A stretch of DNA of 64,000 bases from Paragyromitra xinjiangensis (Eukaryota; Ascomycota; Pezizomycetes; Pezizales; Discinaceae). Of the stretch, positions 1 through 10,423 are shown in pieces. The position numbers and the translations under genes were made by a program. The stretch lies in assembly GCA_038503065.1 (NCBI GenBank), contig JBCAMK010000019.1:992001-1056000 (forward strand). Direction: 5' to 3'. The notes below the pieces were generated by a model. It saw only the letters and a list, made by a program, of their open reading frames with translations, had not been told where the DNA came from and ran no database searches. Positions within the stretch are counted from its first letter, which is position 1; each line of letters opens with the position of its first letter.

Positions 1-623
1 CCAGTGCCTGTAGGGTAGTTGTAGGTATAAATATCAGGCTCGTTAATGAGGGTGTAGTTGAATTCTTCTAGTATAGCTAGAAGTGCTTCATGTCTTTTTG
101 GTGAACAGACTCGTGAGTCCCAGAGAGGATGGTGGGCATTGAAGTCACCTGCCATGATACAGTGTTCTGGTAGCTTTAGTCCCACAAGTACACGTTCAAC
201 TGTGTATTGCGCGTGGCTGTCAGGAGTTCGTTGTGATGCTGCAGGTTGTTCATTGTAGATGTTGAAGAGGATAAAGGAAGGAATGGAGTGGGTTGACAGC
301 TCTATGGCCTGTACATCTTCGTTATTGATGATGTCGGGCCTTGGCTGATATTTCAGGAAGAGGTTGGATTTTGATATAAAGGTCATGGTTCGAGGGCGGT
401 TAATACAGCTCGGAATCATTCTTGCGAATGACCCATGAGATATTGATGTCCAGGAGTTTGGTGGTGCGTCAGGGGAAGTGTCGGGCATAACAAAGGGTTC
501 TTGAATAATAACTATATCAGCCGTTTCTGAGGCTGAGTCGAGGAGGGATAACATAACATTTTGGTTTCTTCGGCAGTTGTGTTGCATCAGGCGAATCTTG
601 TGTGGGTTTGGTTGCACAATCAT
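1..623 (-). CDS. LINE A ORF2, endonuclease N-terminus (partial)
   Basis: An open frame runs from an ATG at 623-621 to the left edge without a stop. It shows the landmarks of an apurinic/apyrimidinic-type (APE) endonuclease: an N-terminal QHNCRRNQ segment, the metal-binding glutamate in IIQEPF, and the GDFNAHH box. In LINEs this domain nicks the target DNA for target-primed reverse transcription. The ATG overlaps the ORF1 stop codon as ATGA, which suggests coupled termination and reinitiation; a second in-frame ATG lies at 587. The reverse transcriptase and RNase H would lie outside the window. Compared with LINE B, the catalytic boxes here are canonical. Confidence 0.85.
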   Translation of the reverse strand, partial: MIVQPNPHKIRLMQHNCRRNQNVMLSLLDSASETADIVIIQEPFVMPDTSPDAPPNSWTSISHGSFARMIPSCINRPRTMTFISKSNLFLKYQPRPDIINNEDVQAIELSTHSIPSFILFNIYNEQPAASQRTPDSHAQYTVERVLVGLKLPEHCIMAGDFNAHHPLWDSRVCSPKRHEALLAILEEFNYTLINEPDIYTYNYPTGT

Positions 624-2224
624 TGTTCCACCATGATGTCTTTTTCAGTTCGGGAGAGGTCTGGGCGTGCAACACAGGATCTGTCAGTGGCTTTATGTGT
701 GCCACCACAGTTGATGCATTTGGGAGGCATGTGGGCGCAGGAGTCAGTGGCTCTGCAAGTCCCACAGAAGTGCTTATTGGTAGCATGGTCGTGTCCACAG
801 TAGGCACAGGCTGGCTTGGTGGAGGGGCATCTCTGGAACTTGTGTCCAAACTTTTGACAGTTAGAACATTGGTCACCAGGGCGCGCAGTCAAATAGGCTC
901 CAGTCCTGTGTCTCTGGCCGAAGATGAGGATTCCGTTTTTGATCAGTTTGTTGTACATGCTTTTGCTGGTGATAGCAATCATTACCAAGCTGTGGGACTT
1001 TCCGTTTCTCTTGTCTGGGTGGGTCATGTAGCGAGGAGGTGCTGCCAGTTTGAGATCACTGTTTTGGTATTCCAGTTCGTTTTGCAGGTCGCTCATGCCG
1101 GTACGATTATCAGGGTATTCCATGATTAGGACTCCGTGAATGGCAACCTTGTGCCAGGACTCCTGTTTGGAGAGAAAGAGAGTTTTCTCATCGCTTTCCT
1201 TCACAACTTTCTCAATGGTGGCCTTGTGCAGGTCAAAATCAGTGCTGGTGAATCCATTGCGAGTGTAAAGCAAGAGGTTGGCTTTCAGGTTCCAGGAGAT
1301 TCCTGAGATCTGGAGGCTTTCTGGTGCTTGAGCAGTCAGGAGTTCTTTGTTGATGGTGTTGCGCAGGACAAGGAGGTTGAGGCTTTCTTCTTTCTGATCA
1401 CCACTGCGCTGGACAATCATGTTCTTTGTGAGTTCTGGGGTTGGGGTTGTGGGGGTGTCAGTGTTGGCCTTCACAGGCTTTCCATCTTTCGCCACAGTGG
1501 CCCAAGTCTTTGGTGCAGGAGGTGAAGGAGGTGGAGGAGGTGCTGGTGCGTTTTCAGTTGCCTTTCCCTTTCCCTTGTTCTTCTTGGGTTGTTGGGGTGT
1601 GTTGGGGAGGGTTGTTGCTGTGATTGCTGGTACTGCTGGAGTTGCTTTCAGGGTGCGGTGGATTGAATCCACTTTCCTGATCACAGTGTGGCTCATGGAG
1701 CCCAGGGAGGTTGAGATTTGGGTGGTGAGGTTGCTAACCATCATCTTGAGCTCAGCGATTTCCTTGTTCAGGTGTTCATTCTGTGCCATGAGGTGTTGGT
1801 TGATATCGTTTTGACTCATTGGGAGTGCAAAGTAGCTGGGAGTGCGTTTGGGAGGGGGAGCAGATTGCTGTTGGTTGCCAAAGGTTCTCTTTGACAGGCC
1901 AGCTGCGGATCTGTTGCTGGTCATTGGTTCTGGCTCGTAGGTGAGGTCAATTCCTCCCAAAGTGTTCCTAAATGATAGAGGATATGTGGGGGAGTTGCCT
2001 GCTGAGGAGAAGAATGGTAGTGGGAGTGTAATCTTGCGAGCAAATGGTGCTGGGAGAGGTTTGGTGGTGGAGAAAATAGGGTCGCTGCTCATGATGTCAG
2101 GAGCATGCTGGCTGACGTTCAGGAATCGGTTGGTGGCCGTCACGGTAGGGCTGGAGGGAGGTGAAGAGGGAGGTACGACGGGAAGTTCTGTATCGTCTTG
2201 CATTTCATCCCCGTGGGCCGACAT
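620..2224 (-). CDS. LINE A ORF1, gag-like CCHC nucleic-acid-binding protein
   Basis: This 534-residue ORF is the first ORF of LINE A. Its N-terminal third is low in complexity and rich in Ser, Pro and Thr. A heptad-like stretch (MAQNEHLNKEIAELKMMVS) suggests a coiled coil for oligomerisation. A proline-rich linker leads to a WATVAKDG segment. The C-terminus carries clustered zinc knuckles: CSNCQKFGHKFQRC is a clean CX2CX4HX4C, followed by further Cys/His pairs. LINE ORF1 proteins of this kind coat the element RNA and act as chaperones. The frame is intact. The start is the first ATG after the leader, and the stop overlaps the ORF2 ATG. Confidence 0.85.
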   Translation of the reverse strand: MSAHGDEMQDDTELPVVPPSSPPSSPTVTATNRFLNVSQHAPDIMSSDPIFSTTKPLPAPFARKITLPLPFFSSAGNSPTYPLSFRNTLGGIDLTYEPEPMTSNRSAAGLSKRTFGNQQQSAPPPKRTPSYFALPMSQNDINQHLMAQNEHLNKEIAELKMMVSNLTTQISTSLGSMSHTVIRKVDSIHRTLKATPAVPAITATTLPNTPQQPKKNKGKGKATENAPAPPPPPSPPAPKTWATVAKDGKPVKANTDTPTTPTPELTKNMIVQRSGDQKEESLNLLVLRNTINKELLTAQAPESLQISGISWNLKANLLLYTRNGFTSTDFDLHKATIEKVVKESDEKTLFLSKQESWHKVAIHGVLIMEYPDNRTGMSDLQNELEYQNSDLKLAAPPRYMTHPDKRNGKSHSLVMIAITSKSMYNKLIKNGILIFGQRHRTGAYLTARPGDQCSNCQKFGHKFQRCPSTKPACAYCGHDHATNKHFCGTCRATDSCAHMPPKCINCGGTHKATDRSCVARPDLSRTEKDIMVEQ

Positions 2225-2763
2225 GGTTCCGGAATTTTTCGGAATTTTTCGTGTAACGGATACTAAAAATAAATTGCCAAGACAAAAGTTGATTGGACAT
2301 TGAAGACCGGAGGCTGATTGGGTTCCACCGGTGGAATGTTCCAGAAGGTAGCAGGTGATGTGCTGTCAGTCAGAATTGCAATATCCCGAGATTTCTGGCG
2401 ATTTTGGGCGATAAAATGAGTACTACTCGGGCGCCTGTTGGCCGATTTGGCTGAAACTTAAAATCCTGGGCCGTAATATGTAGGCGGCGTAGATGTGCAA
2501 GTTTCAAGTCAATCGGACAAGAACTGGTTGACTGGCGACGATTTTGAGGGGGGGCTCGGCGGGTTTTTTGGTGGGGTGAGCCCCAAAGAGGGGAGATGAA
2601 GGGGAAAATCACAACAACTTCTGCAATAGAAGAGATGGATTTCCCAGGAGGTGTAGAAGGGGGTAAAAGGGGGCGCTGATTCCGAATATGAAGTCGGTTT
2701 GATGATATCTCTGTTGGTTGTGGAGTTATTTTCGAAAATTCGTCCTGGTAGAATGGTTGTCGC
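2225..2763 (-). promoter_or_regulatory. LINE A 5' untranslated leader
   Basis: This 539-base stretch has no convincing gene. Read on the minus strand it shares ordered blocks with the leaders of the E elements: a CGACAAC start, a TTCGGAATCAGC block followed by a C-run, a GCAGAAGTTGTTGT block, and a TCCGATTGACT block. The shared order suggests that LINE A and E have a common ancestor or a common internal promoter. The small ORFs here are proline-rich and look fortuitous. Confidence 0.5.
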
Positions 2764-4041
2764 TTCCCCCCACCACCATACAATCCCTACACAACGCACC
2801 CAACTTTGAAGCACAGTGCAACACCTTCAAATCCACCTTCTTCCCACCCATACTCGCCTCCCCCCAGCCATTACCACAAAACTGGCTTCCTCCACCCGCA
2901 TCAGATCAATCTTTCAACACACCTCACATCACTCTGGAGCTAATTTCAAAACTGCTTGCCAAAGCTTCCCCCGCATCTGCACCAGGACCAGACGGAATCC
3001 TCTATCCCCACATACAACATGCTCATCAAGCCGCTCCCCTACTTATTCTTCAAATCTTCACAGCTGCCCTTCACTTCAGCGCCTTCCCTGACATATGGAA
3101 ACAAGCAATTGTCACATCCATACCCAAAACAGGCAAAGACAATTACTCCAAACCCAATGCCTATCACCCCATATCATTATTATCATGCCTTGGCAAGCTC
3201 CTAGAACGCATCATCACCAGACAACTAGAAATTGCTACAGTAAATTCAGGCACAATCAATCACCAACACATGGGTGGGCGCACAGGAATCTCAGCAATAG
3301 GTGCCCTGCAACAAATCATCACACCATCCCAATCCTGGCTTGACACTCCTGCCACAACAGGACATCAAAAACAACTACCACCCCCCATCCTCACCACAGA
3401 CATCGAAGGAGCATTCAATTGCGTCATCCATCAACAAATGACTGCTATCTTCCTTCACTTCAAATTTCCCACATACCTAATACAATGGTACCAAACCTTC
3501 ACCACCAACCGAACGATAGCCTTCCGATTCAACAGCACCATGAGCCCAACATTACCCTTCAACAGTGGACTCCCCCAAGGATCCACTGTATCATCCATCA
3601 CCTTCACCATATACAGTGTTGCGCTAGACACTGAACCACCATCCTCCAACCTCACTCATTCTAACACTTACATTGATGATAACGCTATGTTACAAGCAAG
3701 CTTTTCACAAAAATTTGCGACTATGACACTACAACAACGTTTTAATTCCAAAATTGAAAGAGGTTCACATCTCAACATCCTTTTCTCCCCGCCAAAAACA
3801 GAACTCATGCACTTAAGACTCAGTTCCAGAGTCAAAGATCCTACACCCACCACCATCACACTCTATAACCAAAGTATCCTACCCACTGAACAAAACCGCA
3901 TGCTAGGCCTCATAATTGATTGAAGATTAACCTTCCACCAACATACCCACCACATCATCGCCTCCCTACTCAAAACCAAAGGAGTCATCTATCCCCTTCT
4001 CAAATCCATACACCTCACTCCCGCCACAATACACCATATAT
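2764..4041 (+). pseudogene. LINE Z ORF2 fragment, reverse transcriptase region
   Basis: The frame reads from the pre-RT linker (TTIQSLHNAPNFEAQ) through the RT core: PDGILYPHI, the TDIEGAFNC aspartate motif, LPQGSTVSS, and the catalytic TYIDDNAM box. It belongs to the same family as the LINE B ORF2 proteins. An in-frame TGA at 3921-3923 replaces the CGA arginine of the IIDR motif seen in the other copies, a C-to-T change. Homology continues past it to the E1 insertion at 4041. The upstream endonuclease is missing. It cannot encode a functional enzyme. Confidence 0.85.
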
Positions 4042-4081
4042 ACCGACAACAACAACGCCAAAGTAACTTTTTGGTCACAAC

Positions 4082-4287
4082 TCCACCAATACTACTCCGA
4101 TTAACGAGATTTTTGATTATTCGGAATCAGCTCGCTGCCCCCGTTAGATCCTGCTATTGTACGTCGAAATCGCTCTCGATTTGCAAAAGTTGTTGTCGAA
4201 TTCGCTGTTTTACCCCTCTTTTCCCCCCTACACCTCAAATTTTGAGATTTTGCAAAACCTCATATCTCCACCAATACTACTCCGATT
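4082..4287 (+). repeat. Duplicated leader module in E1
   Basis: The string tccaccaatactactccgat occurs at 4082-4101 and again at 4267-4286, about 185 bases apart. In both modules it is followed by a CGTTCGATC block and then a GCAAAAGTTGT-like block. The same two-module leader is present in E2 to E5. It resembles the tandem promoter monomers known from some LINEs, but a promoter role is inference. Confidence 0.6.
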
Positions 4288-4476
4288 GACTCGACACCGG
4301 GCTTTTTGGAGTCCCCTCACTGTGCCCGTTCGATCGCCCTCTCGTTCGTTCGGATCGGAGCCGATTTGCAAAAGTTGTAGACACTTTCTGCTCCCACCCT
4401 CCCCCACCCGCCAGGGACCCCCCCCAGGGCCCAGCAACACCTCCCCCCACCTCCTGTCGGTTCAGGACCCTTCTCT

Positions 4477-6024
4477 ATGTCTTCCTCTTCATCTAGAGGC
4501 AGAGGGAGAGGCAGAGGCTTCAGGTCTCCCTCTTCTGTGACCAGCTCACCCCAAAACTCGCTCCAAACGCCCTTTGGCGCCCCTACAACACCCCCAAACA
4601 CCCGATTTTCGCCTCTGCTCAATGGAGACCCAGAGTAAACACCCACTCAAGCCCTGCCACTTTGCCCAGCAGTCCCCCTACCTCACTATGCCTCCCTGCC
4701 CGCCACAGAGCCCACAGAGAGTGGCTCTGTCCTCCTGGAAGAGTCTGACTCTGACATGACGGACACAGAGGGACCCCTCACCTTTTCCACCACCCCACCT
4801 TCAGTTATCCAGATGGATGATTCTAACAGCAATTTGGATCGCCTTGGTGCCATTGGTACTGGGGAGAACTACAACCCCTCCCTCTTCGCAGTGATGGATG
4901 AGCAGAACAGGCTCATCAAAGCACTCACCAAACGCGTCAAACAGCTTGAAAAAGCCATCAATACACCCCCACCAGCCCCTACCTTCCACAACAACCCAGC
5001 TCTAGTGGAAAAAGTGGCTACCCTCACCTCCAAGGTTGCAGACTTGGAACAGAAACGGACCCTCACAACCATTCTGACCTCTGCCAACCTTCCCCTACCT
5101 CCAGCAACTGCTCCCCCGCCAGCCACCACCTCCTGGGCTCAGGTTGCCTCAAAAAGGGCTCCTAGACCCGCCAGCAAGGCCTCCAAGCCTACCAAAACAC
5201 CAGCAAACCCCCCAAAACGCGACCGTACTCTCATCATCACCAGGAATGGTCTACCCATCCCTGATGACATCACCCCACTCCTCATTCGCAATGCACTCAA
5301 TGCTGCCCTGGAAAGGCCATTGATTGCAGAGGTGCGATTCACACCAGCTCACCATGTGCAGCTCATTGCTGTCACCTCCACCACCTCTGACTCCCTCCTT
5401 AAGCAAAGACAGAAGCTTGAGGAAGTTGTTCGCAACACCATTCCCAATGCCACCAGCATGGAGAAGGAAGCAGTCCTGACCCAGGCTGTTGTGCACAACA
5501 TTCCCACCTCCATCCCCTCTGGCGAAGAGGGCTTCCAGCAAATCAGATCTGAGGTTGAGCAGTTCAACCCAGGCACCACCCTACTCCGCGACCCCCACTG
5601 GCTCACCAGACCTGAGCAGAGAGAGGGGAAACAGGCATCCTCCATGGTTCTTACCATTGTGGGGAAGCAGCCTGCCACCACTGCCCTTGAGAGATGGATC
5701 TCCATGTTTGGACTTCATCACAAAGTCACCAAATACCTTCGCTTTGGGCCAGACACCCAATGTACTACCTGCCTGGCCTTTGGCCACCCACAACAATGCT
5801 GTACCAGCAAGACACCCTTCTGCAACATCTGTGCTGGGCCTCATACAACATCCTCCCACTCCTGCACAACCTCCTCTTGCACCATCAAGGGAGCTCCCTG
5901 CCTCCACACCATCATCCGTTGCAAGAACTGTAACAAACCGCATCATGGTAACTTCTCTGGTTGCCTCAAACTCACCCTAGCCAAACTTAGTGCCAGCGAA
6001 CATCAGGATCGCATGGTAACTTAA
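4477..6024 (+). pseudogene. E1 ORF1, gag-like CCHC protein with one nonsense codon
   Basis: From ATG 4477 to stop 6024 the frame is 515 codons, the same length as in E2 and E5. The N-terminus is Ser-rich with an RGRGRGRG run. A predicted coiled coil (QNRLIKALTKRVKQLEKAI) follows, then a Pro/Ala-rich linker with WAQVASK, a globular middle, and C-terminal zinc knuckles (CTTCLAFGHPQQC and further Cys/His pairs). TAA at 4636-4638 replaces the CAA of the PEQTP motif of its sisters, a C-to-T change. Downstream an ATG at 4756 opens the remaining 422 codons. The knuckle arginine found in E2 and E5 (HPQQRC) is Cys here. Confidence 0.85.
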
Positions 6025-6345
6025 GTTACACCCCACCCTTATTGATGTATCCAACCTTCAGGGGTCTTCGGACCTGGTGGAAGGAGTGCTATAGGCACAA
6101 AGCAAGCGATGGTAAAGGAAGAATGCCCAGGGTAGTCTTGACACTGTGAGAGGGAGTCACTAGATCAGGGTATTAACACATTCACTGATGACGAGCCTAG
6201 AAGAGGCTGAGTTGGAACTGGCGGAGGATTAGTTAGTTTTGTTTTGTTTTCTTTTATGTTCCTGTTGGGTTTTCTTCTGCTGTACGCCATATCCGTTTCG
6301 GATGCATGCGAGTATGAACAATAAATAAATAAATAATAAATAAAT

Positions 6346-7637
6346 AATACACCATATATTACACATAGTGCACATCCCCAAAATGCTATGAGGCTCCCCC
6401 ATATGGTGGACAGGCACACCCACCATCATAGACAACATCCAACCAGCATATCACAGCCTCGCCCGTCTCATCACGGGCCTTCCCAGATATACCAAAGTTA
6501 CCCACCTATTACGCGAAGCTGCCTTACCACCACTCAACCTATTACTGGATTACCATTCACAAAAATACAGCATTCGCATCCTAAAAAATAATGCACACAA
6601 CCCAGCCTTCCTCCCATTACTCAAGCTCCTCCCACAAACAAAAGAATACAAAGGTACAGGACTCAAAAGAATAGCCTCCTTGCTCCAACCCCTTATCAAC
6701 AACCAACCCCTTGAAAGACTAGAATACCCCTTTCAACCCCCCTTCCTCACATCCAGTTCCCTACAAATTTCCCAACTTTCCAAACAACAAACAGCCACGC
6801 AACACATCAGCTGGACAGGCACACTCAAAAATTCCTGGCTTTTATACACAGATGGTTCCCTCAGTGACAATGGACATTCATCCTCCGCAGCTTACATTGC
6901 CCACATACCCTACGGCATCACTACCCAAACATTCACACATTCTTGCACACTCAGACATCATGCCAAAAACGAAGACACTGAAATTCACGCCATACAAGAA
7001 GCCCTATTCCTCCTGCTCCAACACATCGTCCACCCAACACCCATTTACAAATGCGTTGACAACCAAAATGCCCTGAAGTCACTCGCAGGAGGACCCACAC
7101 ACAACAAAGAATATTTATGGCACGCACTCAACACATGCAATTCACTCCAAAACATAGGATGCTCCATCAATGGAGTATGGACTCCCTCCCATACGCAAAT
7201 CTTTGGCAATGAGAAAACCAATCAATTAGCCACATTCGCCCATAACAAACCCCTTTGCCCATGGCATCGCCTCACCCTTGGACATCTTTCACTTCTACCT
7301 AAAAAAACATCTACTCAAAGTATGGGCCTCCAACACCACAGAGCCCACCACATTCTACATTGCACAACATCTTACACCGCTTTCACGAAAACATTTTTCC
7401 AAACTTGTAAAAATACACAATCAAGCACATTTCATTGATCCCACCGGATTCACCAATCCCCTTACGTGCATATGCGGTGAACAGGATGGCTCCCATCACC
7501 ACATCATGACCTGCAAATTCAGAAATAGTGAACAACAAGATTTCTTTAAAAATTCAGAACCAAATTTCAATATTTTCTTTTCGCCTAAGTTAAATTTTTC
7601 TGATATCTTTTCTTATATTGATTTAATTGGATTATAA
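6346..7637 (+). pseudogene. LINE Z ORF2 C-terminus (connection, RNase H, zinc finger), broken
   Basis: After E1 the ORF2 homology continues with HIVHIPKML, then the RNase H motifs LLYTDGSLSDNG, the acidic EIHAIQEAL, VDNQNALKSL and the SHTQIFGNEK segment. The last catalytic aspartate of the LINE B copies (EKADQ) reads EKTNQ here. The C-terminal CICGEQDGSHHHIMTC zinc finger is kept. A TGA at 6389-6391 replaces the conserved Trp of MLWGSP. An extra A in the lysine run near 7305 shifts the frame, so the last part reads in a different frame up to 7637. Non-functional. Confidence 0.85.
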
Positions 7638-7859
7638 AAAATCACGTGGATAGCAGGGAGATGATTGATTTGTTTTCCTTTCAGTTATTTCTTTTTCGTA
7701 AAATTTTTGTTATTATTTTCCTTTATGATTGTTTAGTTTGTTTGGGAAAGTGGGGAGGAATTATTTGTAGTTGGTGGTGGATGAGGCAATATACTTTAGT
7801 ATCAGGGCCATAGAATTAAAACACTAAAACGCTGGAGGCAGTAACGGCGTACCCATTAC
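7638..7859 (+). other. LINE Z 3' untranslated region and terminus
   Basis: The tail carries GGTGGATGAGGC, the hairpin ATACTTTAGTAT and a run of ACTAAAAC repeats ending in GGAGGCAG. It is followed by gtaacggcgtacccattac (7841-7859), which is also found, with one difference, after LINE B copy 3 at 47379-47397. Confidence 0.75.
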
Positions 7860-8753
7860 ATTACCCACAAAAAAACACTGAAGGCTTGGTTGCACTATAG
7901 GTTACATATAGGTACACCTTTATCGTTTCACACACTATATATCATTATGACAAAGTATTTTGTCATAATTCCAATGATGCAATACACAACATAGTTCTTT
8001 CCTGATGTAAAAGAAATGATCATGATGTAACACATGATTCATAACTTGAATGACATGATGTTCTCAATATCTCTCTTTCTTAGTTCACCAGATCAAGAGT
8101 TTCAAAAGTGCAAATCAAGATCTGTGATACCATTGTTGTTGTATAGTTGACTGTTGATAGTAATTCAGGAGACAAGATAAAGGTAACAGCACTATATTAG
8201 GCTCTGATGTCTTATACTTTGACCATCAAAGCCAAGACTTTGCGAGGTTGCATTTTTTCTTATTTTGGGGTGTATTTTCCTCAAATCAGCACTAAAACCC
8301 ACATTTTTAAAATTCTATTACCTTTTTATAAAAAGTGCAATCGATAAAAGCTCTCTCTACCAGGACTTTATTCATTAACTCATAATGGTCTCTGTAAAGC
8401 GATTTTTTGAAGAAAGTGATTTGGCTTGCTAGAATAGCGCTTTTAAAAGATTGTACACCTTACTCGATTCATCCACCATACACCCGAATAGCCTGCCTAG
8501 GAGTTTCTTGAAACCCCTCTATTTGAGCTCAGAAGTGGTCACTATTTCTAAAAAAAAACTGGTTAGGATCGATTCGGTGTGGCAGGCGGCGGGCAATGCC
8601 CAAAAGCCAAGAGCCCTAGATATCACTCAAATGGGGGCATGGAACGCAGCCGCCCATTCGGGAGAATGGAAGGGGTGTACTACATAGGTGAACCCATAGC
8701 ATACTAGTTCTCAGCCACAATTGCCCCGTTAAAAATGATTTGGGGAATTCCAT
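7860..8753. other. Low-feature region downstream of the acetyltransferase gene
   Basis: No gene or known repeat is recognised in these 894 bases. The only clear structure is an 11-base inverted repeat at 7944-7969, ATTATGACAAA facing TTTGTCATAAT. The part next to 8754 would hold the acetyltransferase 3' untranslated region. A 78-codon open frame at 8451-8687 has no recognisable features and is not called. Confidence 0.5.
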
Positions 8754-10423
8754 TCAATTCTCTAGGAAACGTTTCACGCTACCGCCGATATTTTTTACAT
8801 CAAGCAGAAAGCTATCATGGCCAAAAAGACTAACATCCTCCCCTAGCTCTACATGTGTTACGTTTCTATTCCCTGCCTTTTTCAATGTCTCCGCTACCTC
8901 CCGCTGCTGCCAGGAAGGAAATAAGATATCACTCGTAACGCCCAACACAAGAGTTGGAATATCTTTCATCGGAGCCATGCCAGCAATAAGATCGTGAGGT
9001 ACGATTCCGCCGCCGCTCGGTAAGTGTAGGGAAGAAGTTTGCTCTCGAGGTTGCTCGGTGTAACGCTGTGCCGGAAGGGTCAAGGAACATTGATCGGCTT
9101 GCTCGCCCACAGAAGACTGAACATGACTCGGTTCCAGTTTATGATTATTTTTTTCTCGAAGTTTCTTGATCCCTTCGCAGTTCGCAGCACTAAGGTCGAA
9201 TAAATCCATAGCCTTTGAGACGTACAATAAGCTATTAGCATCATACTCTAGGCAAAATTTTTCGCCTGCATGATCAAGGTACGTTTCTATGAGGAAATCC
9301 GGACAGAGAGCAGGCGGCCGTGAAGGATCTGCTCGCTGCCTACCAAAACGCTGTTCCCATTCGGGTCCAGATCGATAAGTGACAGTTGCAATTTGGCGGG
9401 CAAGCTTGAGCCCAAGATGTGGTGGAACTCCCCCGTAGTAGAATCCTCGATTCCAATTAGGATCCGCCATTAAAACTACCGTTCCTTAGTCTGTGTTCTC
9501 TTGTGTGCAACCCGTAGAATTCTCGAACTCACAAGAACCGAAGAATTCGAAGAAAATAACATACCCTGTCTCTGAGCGTGCCGCATGGCAATACTGTAGG
9601 GATGACTCCTAGCACACCCACTTATGCTCACAATCCTTTCCACCCTTTTTGGAAACAAGACACCCGCTGCCAAGCTTTGCATCCCCCCCATACTGGCACC
9701 GACACTGGCGTATAACTTCTGCACTCCCAGTTCGTCAAGCAGTCGGAATTGGGCGCTGACCATATCCCCCATAGTCAAGATAGGGAATCTAGTCGCATAT
9801 CTCTGACCGTCTGCGGGATCAGTACTGGATGGGCCGGTAGACCCGTAACAGCCACCTAAAACATTTGTGCAGATGACGAAGAAACGATCTGTATCGAGAG
9901 CACACCCGGAGCCGATAAACTTCTCCCACCAACCAAATCTCGGATTATCTGTATTCGACTTTGCATGAGAAGATGCCGAAAGGCCTGTATGTAATAATAT
10001 AGCATTCGATTTGTCCTCGTTCAGTTGACCCCAAGTCTCGTATGCAATAGTGAATTCCTGGAGTATGCCCCCATAATCCAGTAGTGTCGGAGTTTTTGAT
10101 GTGAATGTCTTGTGAGCACCGGTTGTGTATGAAGGTTCGGGACCATTCACCATAGAACGAGATTGGATTTCTTTCGTTCGCAACTCAACAGCGTCAAGGC
10201 ATGGAAATGCCATCTGTGGGTTGGAGGCCACGGATCCTGAGAAGAACTTCGAGGATGTGGCGAAATGGCGAACTGGTCGAAGAGAGAAGTACCGACCGAG
10301 TCTTAGGCGTGAAGATAGCGATTGCGATGCACCGATCCTGGTAACGAAAGGCATGGTGCTTTGCCGTTGAAATCGGATGTGTGAAATGGCTTTTGCCAAC
10401 TGCCAATTTATAGTGCTGACCAT
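8754..10423 (-). CDS. cysA: Serine O-acetyltransferase, CysA/Cys2 type (homoserine acetyltransferase fold), one intron
   Basis: Exon 1 (10423-9565) and exon 2 (9475-8754) join across an 89-base GT-AG intron to give 526 residues, normal for the family. The product is an alpha/beta-hydrolase acyltransferase. The nucleophile is Ser244 in GASMGG; Asp469 (TSDILF) and His506 (LFGHDSF) complete the triad. The segment [10 protein letters not shown]...GWWEKFIG matches my knowledge of fungal serine acetyltransferases (Aspergillus CysA, fission yeast Cys2) rather than Met2, which has ALTGSADV-like sequence there. It would acetylate serine with acetyl-CoA for cysteine synthesis. The Arg-rich N-terminus ([20 protein letters not shown]), with almost no acidic residues, looks like a mitochondrial presequence. 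Alternative starts include the ATG of MPFVTR. Homoserine O-acetyltransferase remains the other reading. Confidence 0.85.
9476..9564 (-). other. Intron of the serine O-acetyltransferase gene
   Basis: On the minus strand the intron starts GTATGT and ends CGGTAG, with a possible branch site in GACTAAG. Splicing joins HAQRQ to VLMADPNW by completing a GTT valine codon (phase 1). Without splicing, translation would end within the intron. Confidence 0.9.

Larger units (their letters stand above)
1..2763 (-). mobile_element. LINE A, Tad-like non-LTR retrotransposon, 5' part (runs off left edge)
   Basis: On the minus strand a 5' leader (2763-2225), ORF1 (2224-620) and the start of ORF2 (623 to the window edge) follow one another in the order usual for two-ORF fungal LINEs. 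The right boundary is placed where homology to the plus-strand LINE Z begins, near 2764. LINE Z resumes there in the middle of ORF2, so I infer that LINE A inserted antisense into LINE Z and that the rest of both lies left of the window. No target duplication can be tested because the 3' end is missing. Confidence 0.8.
4042..6345 (+). mobile_element. Element E1, ORF1-only non-autonomous LINE derivative
   Basis: This 2.3-kb element starts with the same CCGACAACAACAACGCC as four other copies in the window, carries one gag-like ORF, and ends in an AAATAAATAA-type tail. It is flanked by a 14-base target duplication in LINE Z (4028-4041 and 6346-6359). It has no endonuclease, reverse transcriptase or RNase H. 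Target duplication and a simple-repeat tail indicate target-primed reverse transcription with enzymes supplied in trans. The 5' leader (4043-4476) contains two diverged repeats; the 3' untranslated region (6025-6345) holds a short ATCCGTTTCGGAT hairpin at 6291-6303. Confidence 0.88.
2764..7841 (+). mobile_element. LINE Z, degenerate LINE B-family copy, split by E1 and by LINE A
   Basis: ORF2 sequence homologous to the three LINE B copies occupies 2764-4041 and resumes at 6360 after element E1. A 14-base duplication, aatacaccatatat, flanks E1 at 4028-4041 and 6346-6359. The 5' part is absent, probably displaced beyond LINE A. The 3' untranslated region ends in the same GATGAGGC block, ATACTTTAGTAT hairpin and AAAACACTAAAACGCTGGAGGCAG terminus as LINE B. 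Several stops and a frameshift show that this copy is dead. Confidence 0.85.

Noticed and set aside
7944..7969. Bacterial-type terminator
   Set aside because: The 11-base hairpin has no functional meaning of that kind in a fungal genome and is probably a chance or repeat remnant.
8451..8687. Small gene of 78 codons
   Set aside because: No motif, no homology recognised, composition like surrounding non-coding DNA.
8754..10423. Two separate genes, or a frameshifted homoserine O-acetyltransferase (met2)
   Set aside because: A GT-AG intron joins both frames exactly at a conserved segment, and the [10 protein letters not shown] / GWWEKFIG region fits the serine acetyltransferase subfamily better than Met2.
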